Source: an uncultured Pelagibacteraceae bacterium (GTDB taxonomy: Bacteria; Pseudomonadota; Alphaproteobacteria; Pelagibacterales; Pelagibacteraceae). From it: a stretch of 64,000 nucleotides of DNA. The stretch covers positions 1-64,000 of the forward strand of contig CACLHW010000003.1 in NCBI GenBank assembly GCA_902606835.1, given 5' to 3'. Position numbers and translations under genes: made by a program. This document shows positions 26,323 through 35,059 of the stretch, piece after piece; the first letter of the stretch is position 1, and every line of letters begins with the position of its first letter. A model generated the notes under the pieces. That model made no database searches, was not told the DNA's origin, and worked only from the letters and a program-made list of their open reading frames with translations.

Positions 26323-27228
26323 TTATATAATTTTATCTGCTAAAATAGCGCTAAAAATAATAAAAAGATATAATATTGAATAACCAAATAATTTTTTGGC
26401 TATTTTATTTTCTTCAGTGAAATTTTTTTCTTTTAGTAATTGGTATGAAATAAGCAAGTAGTAGCTGCTTAAAATACTTGCGGGTATAAAATAAACTAAA
26501 CCGGAGAAATTAAAAAAATAAGGAGAAAGAGCGATAGGAAACAACAAGAATGCGTAAATAAATATATTAATTTTTGTTTTTTTTATGCCAGATGTAATCG
26601 GCAACATAGGAATTTTTGCTTTTTTGTAATCGTCAGATTTATACAAACTCAGAGCCCAAAAATGTGAAGGAGTCCATACAAATATAATAAGAAATAAAAT
26701 AATAGGCTCTAAAGTTATTCCATTTGTAGCAATGGCCCAGCCAATTACAGGAGGCAAAGCCCCTGAAGCTCCTCCTATAACAATATTTTGTGGAGTTTTT
26801 CTTTTAAGCCAAATTGTATAAACAAAAACGTAGAATAGAATTGTTATTACCAAGGTTGTTGCTGCAATTAAATTAGAAAAAATATAGAGAGAAACAACAG
26901 AAACGACGGATGATATAACACCAAAAACAAGTGCCTGATTTTTGCTTAATTTTCCAGTTGGGATTGGTCTAAGACAAGTTCTGGTCATGAGTGAGTCTAG
27001 ATCTGATTCATACCACATGTTCAATGCTCCTGCTGCGCCCGAACCCAAGGCTACAGCCATTAATGAAAAAATAGCATTAGCAAAATTAATTTTTTCTGGT
27101 GCAATTAATAAACCTACAGCGCAGGTAAAAATTACTAATGACATTACTCTAGGTTTCATAAGATTAAAAAAGGCTTTAGCGTAACTAAAGTAGTCTACCT
27201 TTAGCGTTTTCGATTTAGTAATTGCCAT
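26323..27228 (-). CDS. ctaB: protoheme IX farnesyltransferase (heme O synthase)
   Basis: UbiA-family prenyltransferase that makes heme O, the precursor of heme A. The 301-aa, multi-pass protein carries the paired acidic motifs NMWYESDLDSLMTRTCLRPIP near residues 70-90 and LSLYKSDDYKKAKIPMLP near residues 193-210. It sits between the oxidase structural genes and ctaG. ctaA (heme A synthase) is not in the window. Confidence 0.95.
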   Translation of the reverse strand: MAITKSKTLKVDYFSYAKAFFNLMKPRVMSLVIFTCAVGLLIAPEKINFANAIFSLMAVALGSGAAGALNMWYESDLDSLMTRTCLRPIPTGKLSKNQALVFGVISSVVSVVSLYIFSNLIAATTLVITILFYVFVYTIWLKRKTPQNIVIGGASGALPPVIGWAIATNGITLEPIILFLIIFVWTPSHFWALSLYKSDDYKKAKIPMLPITSGIKKTKINIFIYAFLLFPIALSPYFFNFSGLVYFIPASILSSYYLLISYQLLKEKNFTEENKIAKKLFGYSILYLFIIFSAILADKII

Positions 27229-27247
27229 TTTTTAAATTTAAAAGAGT

Positions 27248-27580
27248 TTAACTCCCCACTACAAAATAAAACATTCTTGAGAAAAATGTGTAGTAAGATT
27301 CTGCTGCCATGATAGCAATAAATACTCCTATAGCAGTCATAGGCCATAAAAGAACATTAACAATAGCCCACCGCTCCCAATATAAATGCATAAAAATTGC
27401 CATTATTAATCCTGCTTTGACTAACATAAAAAATATAATTAGAGACCATCTTAATAGTCCTTGATAATTTATATAATCAACCATGTATGAAAAGAAACTA
27501 AATACAAATAGCAGGCCCCAAATCCAAAGGTAAACTCCTATTTTATGTGTATGTACTTCTTGTTTTTTATCACTTGTCAT
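27248..27580 (-). CDS. cytochrome c oxidase subunit IV (prokaryotic type)
   Basis: A 110-aa protein with three predicted membrane helices (residues ~14-34, ~42-64 and ~75-95) and the HLYWERW segment typical of the bacterial COX4 family in heme-copper oxidases. It is 8 bp from the second subunit-III gene. It is probably a small accessory subunit of the oxidase encoded here. Confidence 0.85.
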   Translation of the reverse strand: MTSDKKQEVHTHKIGVYLWIWGLLFVFSFFSYMVDYINYQGLLRWSLIIFFMLVKAGLIMAIFMHLYWERWAIVNVLLWPMTAIGVFIAIMAAESYYTFFSRMFYFVVGS

Positions 27581-27588
27581 AGATTACC

Positions 27589-28296
27589 TTACCAAAGATA
27601 GAAAAATGCAAAAATAAATACCCAGACTAAATCTACAAAGTGCCAATATAGTCCTAAAATTTCTATAGCTTCATAATCGGATTTCATAGAGGTAAAATAC
27701 CCTCTTCTTCCTGTTTCAAAGTCACCTCTAAAAACTTTCCTTGCAAAAATAAAAAGGAAAATTACACCGATAGATACATGCGTTCCGTGAAATCCAGTTA
27801 CCATAAAAAAGAAAGCTCCAAACTGTTCTGCGCCAAATGGATTTCCCCACGGACGCACACCATCATGAAAAATTAATTTTGACCATTCAAATGCTTGCAT
27901 TCCAACAAAGGTTAGTCCGCCTAATGCTGTCGCTACTAAAAACCAACCACATAATTTACGATTTTTCTCATACCCATATTTAACTGCTATGGCCATTGTT
28001 CCGCTGCTTGTAATTAATACAAACGTCATGATTGCTATAAGCAACAGAGGAACACTTGTTCCAAAAACTGTTAATCCAAAAACTTCGCTAGCATAAGGCC
28101 ACGGGACTACTGTTGAGGCACGAGCAGTCATTAATGAAATTAAAAAACAACTAAAAATAAATGTATCGCTTAAAAGAAAAATCCACATCATGGCTTTTCC
28201 CCAAGGAACTCCTTTAAAAGCCCTTTGATCAGAACCCCAATCATACATAAAACCCTTTGATCCCTTAGGAAGTTTAGAAATATCAAATTGACTCAT
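27589..28296 (-). CDS. coxP: cytochrome c oxidase subunit III (CoxP-like)
   Basis: A 235-aa subunit III with about seven membrane segments. The open frame extends to 28380 into the upstream gene, but ATG at 28296 (MSQFDISKLP) is preceded by an AAGGATA ribosome-binding site and leaves a 14-bp gap. Family features include WGKAMMWIFLLSDTFIFSCF, GMQAFEWSKLI, GFHGTHVSIGVIFLF and the C-terminal YWHFVDLVWVFIFAFFYL. It is the more canonical of the two subunit-III proteins. The symbol follows the CoxMNOP naming of Bradyrhizobium by resemblance of layout. Confidence 0.88.
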   Translation of the reverse strand: MSQFDISKLPKGSKGFMYDWGSDQRAFKGVPWGKAMMWIFLLSDTFIFSCFLISLMTARASTVVPWPYASEVFGLTVFGTSVPLLLIAIMTFVLITSSGTMAIAVKYGYEKNRKLCGWFLVATALGGLTFVGMQAFEWSKLIFHDGVRPWGNPFGAEQFGAFFFMVTGFHGTHVSIGVIFLFIFARKVFRGDFETGRRGYFTSMKSDYEAIEILGLYWHFVDLVWVFIFAFFYLW

Positions 28297-28310
28297 AAGT
28301 AATATCCTTT

Positions 28311-28946
28311 TTATGTGGCTATCATTAAACCGAATAAAATTAACCAAACTATAAGTAAAAAATGCCAATAAATAGCGCATAGTTCAATCGCTTGCTTAGT
28401 TTTTGCTATACTAAAATTATTTTTAAATAATTTTTTTGTGGCTTTTCCCCAAAAAAACAAACCTCCTAGTAAATGTAGTCCATGTAATGCCGTAAAAAGG
28501 TAAAAGAAGGCATTTGCTGGATTAGTTGCTGCATACTGCCCAGCACTAATAAAATGTTGCCAAACTATTAATTGGCCAGTAATAAAAGCAAAAGTTAAAA
28601 AACCAACTAAAAATAAATAATTTTTAGCTTTCTCAAATTCATTTTTATCAGATAAGACTTTTGCCTTATGAAAAACAAAACTAGTAAAAATTAGTATTAA
28701 AGTGTTGATCCAAAGTAACCATGGTTCAGATAAACTTCTCCAATCATGAACTAACATCCTGTCAGAGTATGAAACAACAAATAAAGAAAAAATAACCGTG
28801 CTAACAACCATAATCGTTCTAACACCTAATTTTGCTTTACTTAAATCTAGAGTCCTACCATCATGCTGATTATCAATTTCAGCCTGAGATGCTTCCCAAG
28901 GTTTTTCTGACAACAGCTTAAAAATATTTAATTCTTTTTTACTCAC
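28311..28946 (-). CDS. coxO: subunit III-like protein of cytochrome c oxidase (CoxO-like)
   Basis: A 211-aa protein related to subunit III, with about five membrane segments and the family signatures FTALHGLHLLGGLFFWG near residues 150-166 and ELCAIYWHFLLIVWLILFGL at the end. It lacks the long N-terminal extension of some subunit III proteins and differs from the following gene, so it is not a simple duplicate. The start is GTG at 28946, overlapping the coxA stop (GTGA). Two adjacent subunit-III-like genes match the CoxMNOP-type oxidase layout. Confidence 0.82.
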   Translation of the reverse strand: MSKKELNIFKLLSEKPWEASQAEIDNQHDGRTLDLSKAKLGVRTIMVVSTVIFSLFVVSYSDRMLVHDWRSLSEPWLLWINTLILIFTSFVFHKAKVLSDKNEFEKAKNYLFLVGFLTFAFITGQLIVWQHFISAGQYAATNPANAFFYLFTALHGLHLLGGLFFWGKATKKLFKNNFSIAKTKQAIELCAIYWHFLLIVWLILFGLMIAT

Positions 28947-30769
28947 GTAGTTTCAGCCTTTGCTGTTGGTACTTGACTAGGAGCTACATCCTGAGGAATG
29001 TATTCTTTATCTGATCCTGGTACGCTAAAATCGTACGGCCAACGATATACAACTGGTAATTCTTTACCAAAATTTCCATGCGTTGGAGGATAATCAGGAG
29101 TGTGCCATTCTAAAGAATTTGCTTTCCAAGGGTTTCTTTCTGATTTTTCCCCTTTGTACCAACTTGTAAAAATATTATATAAAAATAAAAATTGCGTAAA
29201 GCCCACAATTAATGCCGCTACAGTAATAAATTGGTTTAAGCCTACTCCAGAAGTCATATATGGACTATCATACATTTCAAAATATCTACGTGGCACTCCT
29301 ATAAAACCTAGATAGTGCATTGGAAAGTATATTGCATACGCTCCAACAAAAGTTACCCAAAAATGAATTTTTCCTAAAGTTTGATTTAAGTGTCTGCCTG
29401 TAATTAGAGGGTACCAATGATATATTGCTCCAAACACAACCATTAAAGGTGCAATTCCCATTACCATATGAAAGTGTGCTACAACAAAATAAGTATCTGA
29501 AAGCGGTACATCAATTATAACGTTTCCTAAAAACAATCCTGTAATTCCTCCGTTAACGAAAGTAACAATAAAACCAAGAGAAAATAACATTGGAATGGTA
29601 AGGTGAATATTTCCTCTCCAAAGAGTTAATACCCAGTTGTAAACTTTGATAGCGGTAGGAACTGCAATAATTAACGTGGTTGTTGCAAAAAAGAAACCAA
29701 ACCATGGATTCATTCCACTTACATACATATGGTGTGCCCAAACAATAAAACTTAGAGCTCCAATAATAACTATAGCCCAAACCATCATTCTATAACCAAA
29801 AATATTTTTTCTTGCATGAACTGAAATTAAATCAGAAACAATTCCAAATGCCGGTAGGGCAACTATATAAACTTCTGGATGTCCAAAAAACCAAAATAAA
29901 TGTTGAAATAAAATTGGACTACCTCCGCCGTATTCTAATTTTTCACCCATTGAAAATATTTCTGGCATAAAGAAACTTGTTCCTAATAAATTATCGAGCG
30001 TCATCATTATGCAAGCAACGAAAAGAGCTGGAAAAGCTAAAAGAGCAAGTACTGTTGCAGTAAATATACCCCAAATAGTTAAAGGCATACGCATTAAAGT
30101 CATTCCTCTTGTTCTCGCTTGTAAAACTGTAATTACATAATTTAATCCACCCATAGTAAAACCAATAACAAATAACGACAATGAAATTAGCATAAGCACT
30201 ATTCCCATTTCTGATCCTGGTGTCCCGGGCAATATTGCTTGAGGAGGATACAAAGTCCAACCTGCTCCCGTTGGTCCTCCAGGTACAAAAAAACTAGCAA
30301 TCAAAACAAGAACTGCAATTAAAAACATCCAATAGCTGACCATATTTACATACGGAAACACCATGTCTCGGGCTCCAACCATTAATGGAATAAGATAATT
30401 ACCAAACCCTCCTAAAAATAATGCGGTGAGAAGATAGATTACCATAATCATGCCATGCATGGTAACCGACTGATAGTATGTTGCTGGTCCTAGAAAAGAA
30501 AATGTTTCTGGAAAACCTAATTGCAATCTCATTCCCCATGATAAAATTAATCCTATAAAACCAATTGCGGTCGCTGTTAGAGCATATTGAACACCTATTA
30601 CTTTTGCGTCTTGAGAAAAAACCCATTTAGTCCAAAAACTTTTAGCATGATATAGCTCTTGATCTGGAGATTCTTTTGCTGGAACTGTTTCAGCAGTAGG
30701 AGCATAACTTCCTGATGAAGAATCTGCTGCTTTTGCTTCTAATTTATTTTCTGTATATTCATCACTCAT
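28943..30769 (-). CDS. coxA: cytochrome c oxidase subunit I
   Basis: Catalytic heme-copper subunit with low-spin heme, heme a3 and CuB. The 608-aa protein has 12 expected helices. CuB and heme ligands are seen in WFFGHPEVYIVALPAFG (with the HPEVY His-Tyr pair) near residues 292-308, WAHHMYVSG near residue 343, and the VAHFHMVMG pair near residue 431. An N-terminal Ser/Ala/Glu-rich extension of about 40 aa precedes the first helix. It follows coxB after 10 bp. Confidence 0.96.
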   Translation of the reverse strand: MSDEYTENKLEAKAADSSSGSYAPTAETVPAKESPDQELYHAKSFWTKWVFSQDAKVIGVQYALTATAIGFIGLILSWGMRLQLGFPETFSFLGPATYYQSVTMHGMIMVIYLLTALFLGGFGNYLIPLMVGARDMVFPYVNMVSYWMFLIAVLVLIASFFVPGGPTGAGWTLYPPQAILPGTPGSEMGIVLMLISLSLFVIGFTMGGLNYVITVLQARTRGMTLMRMPLTIWGIFTATVLALLAFPALFVACIMMTLDNLLGTSFFMPEIFSMGEKLEYGGGSPILFQHLFWFFGHPEVYIVALPAFGIVSDLISVHARKNIFGYRMMVWAIVIIGALSFIVWAHHMYVSGMNPWFGFFFATTTLIIAVPTAIKVYNWVLTLWRGNIHLTIPMLFSLGFIVTFVNGGITGLFLGNVIIDVPLSDTYFVVAHFHMVMGIAPLMVVFGAIYHWYPLITGRHLNQTLGKIHFWVTFVGAYAIYFPMHYLGFIGVPRRYFEMYDSPYMTSGVGLNQFITVAALIVGFTQFLFLYNIFTSWYKGEKSERNPWKANSLEWHTPDYPPTHGNFGKELPVVYRWPYDFSVPGSDKEYIPQDVAPSQVPTAKAETT

Positions 30770-30779
30770 ATATATTCTC

Positions 30780-31613
30780 CTAATTTTGTTTTTCTGCTAT
30801 TAATTTATTTTTAATATTGTTTTTCGCTAACATTTTTTCGTAGCTAATTTGCTTTGCTAGCCAATTCGAATAGTCCTGCTCTTCATCAACTTGGACGTAT
30901 CCTCTCATTGCATAGTGCCCTGTTCCACAATATTCGGCACAAAGAATTTCGTATTCGCCTTTTTTTTCAGGTGTAAACCAGTAATAAGTAATTATTCCAG
31001 GAAGAGTATCCATCTTTGCTCTAAACTGAGGAATATAGAAGTTATGAAGCACATCTAAAGAACGAAGTTCTATTTTTACAGGTTGATTAATTTTTAAATG
31101 CAAATCTGCATCCATTACTAAAATATCATCTGCGCTATTTGGATCATTTGAGTCTAGACCGAATGGATTTTCATCACTAATTAATCCAACGCTCGTTTTT
31201 CCTAGAATGCCATCGTTTCCTGGTAATCTATAATTCCAGCCCCATTGGTATGCAACTACTTCAATTTTAAAAGCATTTTCAGGAACTGAAATATATTTAT
31301 TCCAAACTATTAATCCTGGAGCAAGTAGAGCTATTACCCCCAAAGCTGTAAGCCAGGTTAATCTAAATTCTAATTTTTTATCTTCAGGTTTGTATTCTGC
31401 TTTTCTATCAGGTCTATAACGGTATGCCCAAACGCAGTAAGCCATAAATAAACAAACAGCAACAAATACAGCTCCTGTTACCCAAAAAGTTAAAATAATT
31501 GTATCATCAATATTTCCCCAATTTGAAGCTACGGGCGTCCACCACCAAGGACTCCAAAAATGGAAAATGATTGATCCCAAAATAATTAATACAAATATTA
31601 CTGCTACAAACAC
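30780..31613 (-). CDS. coxB: cytochrome c oxidase subunit II
   Basis: Takes electrons from cytochrome c through the binuclear CuA centre. The 277-aa protein has an N-terminal helix (residues 1-17) and a second membrane helix (~38-60), then a periplasmic cupredoxin domain with CAEYCGTGHYAMRGYV near residues 222-237, which supplies the CuA Cys pair, His and Met. The start is GTG at 31613, preceded by AAGGTAAGG. It is the first gene of the operon; its leader holds several inverted repeats. Confidence 0.94.
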   Translation of the reverse strand: MFVAVIFVLIILGSIIFHFWSPWWWTPVASNWGNIDDTIILTFWVTGAVFVAVCLFMAYCVWAYRYRPDRKAEYKPEDKKLEFRLTWLTALGVIALLAPGLIVWNKYISVPENAFKIEVVAYQWGWNYRLPGNDGILGKTSVGLISDENPFGLDSNDPNSADDILVMDADLHLKINQPVKIELRSLDVLHNFYIPQFRAKMDTLPGIITYYWFTPEKKGEYEILCAEYCGTGHYAMRGYVQVDEEQDYSNWLAKQISYEKMLAKNNIKNKLIAEKQN

Positions 31614-31657
31614 TTAGTACCTTACCTTTATATTTATGGTTTATTTTTACAACTTTT

Positions 31658-31673
31658 GTTGTTTTAAAACAAC
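31658..31673. promoter_or_regulatory. 16-bp perfect palindrome upstream of coxB
   Basis: GTTGTTTTAAAACAAC is fully symmetric and lies about 45-60 bases upstream of the coxB GTG. With no loop it would act as DNA rather than as an RNA hairpin. It could bind a dimeric regulator or be a chance AT-rich palindrome. Confidence 0.35.
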
Positions 31674-31687
31674 TTTCTATAATTGAT

Positions 31688-31713
31688 ATAGTTTTTTTTT
31701 CCACAAAAACTAT
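31688..31713. promoter_or_regulatory. inverted repeat with 9-bp arms between rsmE and coxB
   Basis: Arms ATAGTTTTT and AAAAACTAT flank an 8-base loop. On the minus strand it lies after rsmE and before coxB. It is weak and A/T-rich without a following T run, so it could be an attenuating hairpin, an rsmE 3' end signal or a protein-binding site. Confidence 0.3.
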
Positions 31714-31730
31714 TAGTCATTTTGGGCAAT

Positions 31731-31753
31731 AACTGTGTCAACTTGATGCAGTT
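31731..31753. promoter_or_regulatory. interrupted 23-bp dyad with a TTGACA -35-like hexamer, candidate cox operon operator
   Basis: The sequence reads AACTG-tg-TCAA-c-TTGA-tg-CAGTT, so 18 of 22 paired positions are symmetric about one central base. On the minus strand it contains TTGACA (31741-31736), a perfect sigma-70-type -35 hexamer facing coxB. A -10 element is not clear; ACTAAT at an 18-base spacing is the best candidate. The dyad has no loop, so a protein operator is more likely than a hairpin. Confidence 0.4.
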
Positions 31754-31758
31754 TTGGA

Positions 31759-32484
31759 TTAATTAAAATTTAAGTGATAATTTACAATCGTTATAGCTGC
31801 AATTGCTGCTGTCTCTGCTCTTAAAAGATTGTTAGCCAAAGATAGAGAAAAAATTTCTTTTTTTTCAATTATTAATTGTCTCTCTCTTTCTGAAAAATCA
31901 CCCTCAGGTCCTATAAGTATACAAACTGGCCCCTCTTTTTTTTTCGATAAAATATTTTTTAAATTATTTTTATCACTATTAATATCACAAAAAATTAAAC
32001 ATCCATCTTTAGGAAATTCATCTAAAAAAGATTTCAAAGGTCTTAAATTTTTTATTTCTGGAACTGAAATTCGATTTGATTGCTCGCTGGCCTCAACTAT
32101 AATTTTTTTCAACCTTTTAGTATTAATTTCTTTAACAATTGTTCTTTCTGACAATATTGGAATAAATCTCTGAACTCCTAATTCAGTTGATTTTTGTATC
32201 ATCATGTCCAAAGGATTTTTCTTGATTGGGGAAAAAGCTAACCATATGTCATTTTCTAATTTTTTACTTATAATTAACTTATCAACTTTAATCTCTGTAT
32301 TTTCTTTATTGTGATTAACTATTTTTGCACTCCATTCTCCGTTGATTGAGTTAAATAGCGAAATTGTGTCACCTGGCTTTAATCTCATTACATTTTTAAT
32401 ATAGTGTGATTGTTCAATAGAAAGGTTAGATAGTAAATTTGCTTTTAATTCTTTGGAAAAAAAAAGTCTTATTTTAGATGGCAT
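31759..32484 (-). CDS. rsmE: 16S rRNA (uracil(1498)-N3)-methyltransferase
   Basis: SPOUT methyltransferase acting on 16S rRNA. The 241-aa protein begins MPSKIRLFFSKELK, has an N-terminal PUA-like domain and a C-terminal knot. The knot carries SPIKKNPLDMMIQKSTELGVQ near residue 88, ILIGPEGDFSERE near residue 190, and LSLANNLLRAETAAIAAI near residue 215. Its ATG (32484-32482) shares the palindrome CATG with the divergent MBL gene. It lies upstream of coxB on the same strand, separated by 145 bp. Confidence 0.92.
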   Translation of the reverse strand: MPSKIRLFFSKELKANLLSNLSIEQSHYIKNVMRLKPGDTISLFNSINGEWSAKIVNHNKENTEIKVDKLIISKKLENDIWLAFSPIKKNPLDMMIQKSTELGVQRFIPILSERTIVKEINTKRLKKIIVEASEQSNRISVPEIKNLRPLKSFLDEFPKDGCLIFCDINSDKNNLKNILSKKKEGPVCILIGPEGDFSERERQLIIEKKEIFSLSLANNLLRAETAAIAAITIVNYHLNFN

Positions 32485-33553
32485 GAAAAATTTCTATAAA
32501 TTAAAATTAATAATAATTATTTTAGTCATTAATATTAGTTATAATGGTTTTGCAGAAAATATGAAAGATACACCTTATCATCATTTACCGAATGGAACAT
32601 TTAGAAATCCTGAAGGAAGTCCATTAAGAGATCCTAATTTTAAATGGGACATGTCAAAATGGAACGAGGAAAAGAAAAAAATTAAAATAAATATTCCCTC
32701 TGATCATGTTATAGATAAAAAAAAAGTAATAGAAAATCTAAAAAAATACAAAAATGATGACTATGTTGCCTGGATTGGGCACGCAACATTTTTAATTAAA
32801 CTTGGAGATACGACAATAATTACCGATCCTGTTTTTTCAAAAAATATGGGTCCATTAATTTTTGGCCCCAAAAGATATGTTGATCCTGCTATTGATTTAA
32901 AAGAAATACCAAAGGTAAATTTGTTTTTGTTAACACATAATCATTATGATCATCTAGATTATAGAACAATAAAAAAATTTCCTTATAAAGAAGCTAACGT
33001 CCTAGCTCCTCTTAAGCTTGGAAGATATTTTACTAAAAACAAATTTAAAAAAGTTAAAGAAATGGATTGGTATGAACAAACAACAGTTAATGATTTAAAA
33101 ATTACTTTTGTTCCTGCCGTGCATTGGTCAAAAAGAACATTAACTGATACTGACAAAACTTTGTGGGGAAGTTTTTTAATAGAATATAAAGATAAAAAAA
33201 TTTTCTTCGCTTGCGATACCGGTTATGGAAATATTTATAAAGAACTTGGAAAAAAATATGGACCTATTGATTTAACTTTTATTAATATAGGAGCATATAA
33301 TTTTTACCCGATGGCACCAAAGAAAGATAAGTCTATTTTTCACGCAAATCCTGAAGAAGCATTAAATATTGGTCAAGATTTAAAAAGCAAAAAAGTTTTG
33401 GGAATGCATTGGGGAACTGTAGTGCTTTCTCTTGAGGATCCATTTGAGCCTCCAGTAAGATTTAAAAATGCAACCAACATGTATGGTTATCATAAAGATG
33501 ATGCTATTATATTTAAAATTGGTGAAGTACAAAAATTGGAAAATTTATTATGA
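32483..33553 (+). CDS. exported MBL-fold metallo-hydrolase (NAPE-PLD/UlaG-like)
   Basis: Begins with a signal peptide (MKNFYKLKLIIIILVINIS) ending near GFAEN, so it should act in the periplasm. It then carries an MBL hydrolase domain with WIGHATFLIKLGDTTIITDPVF, the metal motif LLTHNHYDHLDYRTI near residue 150, PAVHWSKR, ACDTGYG and MHWGT. The domain pattern matches the NAPE-phospholipase D-like lipoprotein group, so a phospholipid or amide substrate is possible. The frame is open from 32453, but ATG at 32483 gives the signal peptide start. Its stop overlaps the next gene by 4 bp. Confidence 0.85.
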   Translation: MKNFYKLKLIIIILVINISYNGFAENMKDTPYHHLPNGTFRNPEGSPLRDPNFKWDMSKWNEEKKKIKINIPSDHVIDKKKVIENLKKYKNDDYVAWIGHATFLIKLGDTTIITDPVFSKNMGPLIFGPKRYVDPAIDLKEIPKVNLFLLTHNHYDHLDYRTIKKFPYKEANVLAPLKLGRYFTKNKFKKVKEMDWYEQTTVNDLKITFVPAVHWSKRTLTDTDKTLWGSFLIEYKDKKIFFACDTGYGNIYKELGKKYGPIDLTFINIGAYNFYPMAPKKDKSIFHANPEEALNIGQDLKSKKVLGMHWGTVVLSLEDPFEPPVRFKNATNMYGYHKDDAIIFKIGEVQKLENLL

Positions 33554-34218
33554 AAATAGAAAATATCAAAGCTTGTGTATTTGATGCATATGGAACTTTA
33601 TTTGACGTAAATTCTGCTGCTGCAAAATGTAAAGAAAAACTTGGAAGCAAATGGGAAGGTTTTGCTAACGCTTGGAGAACTACTCAACTTGAGTATACCT
33701 GGTTAAGAAGTCTTCTAAAAAAACACAAAAATTTTTGGGAAATTACTGAAGATTCTTTAGATCATACTATGGAAACTTTTAAAATAAAAAAAGAAATGAG
33801 AAATGAATTGTTAGATTTGTACAAAAAACTTAGCCCTTACCCTGAAGTTCAAGAATGCTTGGAAGGACTAAAAGCTAAAAAAGTTAAAATTTCTATTCTT
33901 TCGAATGGAACACCGGATCTTTTAAAGGGATTAGTAGAAAGTAACAAAATTCAAAATTATTTTGATGATATTTTTTCTATTGAAACTGTAGGAATATACA
34001 AACCAGATTCACAAGTTTACGAAATACCAATTAAAAATTACAGTTGTAAACCTGAAAATATTTGTTTTATGAGTTCAAATACTTGGGATGTTTCAGGTGG
34101 AGGTCTTTTTGGTTATAACGCTGTATGGGTAAACCGCTTTAACAAGGTTTTTGATAAATTGAGTTATAAACCAAAGTTTGTAATTAATAATTTGAAAGAA
34201 CTACTCACGATTATTTAA
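33550..34218 (+). CDS. haloacid dehalogenase, type II (HAD superfamily)
   Basis: A 222-aa HAD enzyme. The nucleophile motif is CVFDAYGTLFDVNS near residues 9-22, motif II is SILSNGTPDLLKG near residues 116-128, the lysine motif is YKPDSQVYEI near residue 151, and motif IV is FMSSNTWDVSGGGLFGY near residues 174-190. The DAYGTLFD and SSNxWD segments are typical of L-2-haloacid dehalogenases. The physiological substrate is uncertain. It overlaps the MBL gene by 4 bp and precedes the pirin gene by 1 bp. Confidence 0.85.
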   Translation: MKIENIKACVFDAYGTLFDVNSAAAKCKEKLGSKWEGFANAWRTTQLEYTWLRSLLKKHKNFWEITEDSLDHTMETFKIKKEMRNELLDLYKKLSPYPEVQECLEGLKAKKVKISILSNGTPDLLKGLVESNKIQNYFDDIFSIETVGIYKPDSQVYEIPIKNYSCKPENICFMSSNTWDVSGGGLFGYNAVWVNRFNKVFDKLSYKPKFVINNLKELLTII

Positions 34219-34219
34219 A

Positions 34220-35059
34220 ATGAAAAATGTTGAGGTAAGTAAGATTATAGATGCAACACCTGCTTCTGATGGGGCTGGTGTTAAACTAAAAAGAAGTATT
34301 GGGGTTGATCCTAATTATTTTGATCCATTTTTAATGTTAGATGAATTTGGGTCTGAAAATAAAGAGGATTACATTGGAGGTTTTCCACCTCATCCGCACA
34401 GAGGAATTGAAACCGTAACCTACATGCTTGATGGTGAATTTGAGCATGAAGACAGTACGGGTGCTAAAGGAAAAATGTCAGCTGGCGATGTACAATGGAT
34501 GAAAACAGGTGGTGGTATTATCCACTCTGAAATGCCTTCCATGAGCGAGGGAAAGCTGCATGGATTTCAATTATGGATAAATATGCCCGCAAAATTAAAA
34601 ATGAGTAAACCAGAATATATCTACATAGATTCTAAAAAAATGAAGATTCACAAAGATGAAAATAAAAGAATAAAAATTATAGCTGGCAAATTTGATAATA
34701 CCGAAGGTCCTGTTGTAGGTCATAATATTGAACCAATATATTTCGATATTGAACTTAAAAAAAATAAAGATTTTAATTTTACGCTTCCTTTAACTCATAA
34801 CTCTTTTGTTTACCTTGTAGAGGGTGAAATTAAAATTGGAGGAAAAAACCATGATAAAGTTAATGAATCCACTTTAATACTTCTTACAAAAGGCGAAAAA
34901 TTAAAAGTAAAAGCTATAACTAAGTCAAAATTTTTACTAATATCTGGAAAACCGATTGGAGAACCCATTGCTAGAGGAGGGCCTTTTGTTATGAATACTA
35001 AAGAAGAAATTCTTAAAGCTTTGGATGATTATCAAAATGGAAATTTTGTTAAAAAATGA
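34220..35059 (+). CDS. pirin-family bicupin
   Basis: A 279-aa pirin-like protein with two cupin domains. The N-terminal metal-site segment is FPPHPHRGIETVTYMLDGEF near residues 55-74, followed by QWMKTGGGIIHSEMPS and GFQLWINMPAKLK. The second cupin carries NSFVYLVEGEIKIGG. Related proteins include a quercetin dioxygenase and regulators; the role here is unknown. It overlaps the downstream oxidoreductase by 4 bp. Confidence 0.88.
   Translation: MKNVEVSKIIDATPASDGAGVKLKRSIGVDPNYFDPFLMLDEFGSENKEDYIGGFPPHPHRGIETVTYMLDGEFEHEDSTGAKGKMSAGDVQWMKTGGGIIHSEMPSMSEGKLHGFQLWINMPAKLKMSKPEYIYIDSKKMKIHKDENKRIKIIAGKFDNTEGPVVGHNIEPIYFDIELKKNKDFNFTLPLTHNSFVYLVEGEIKIGGKNHDKVNESTLILLTKGEKLKVKAITKSKFLLISGKPIGEPIARGGPFVMNTKEEILKALDDYQNGNFVKK

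Noticed and set aside
28297-28380. N-terminal extension of the second subunit III gene
   Set aside because: It would overlap the previous gene; ATG at 28296 has a good ribosome-binding site.
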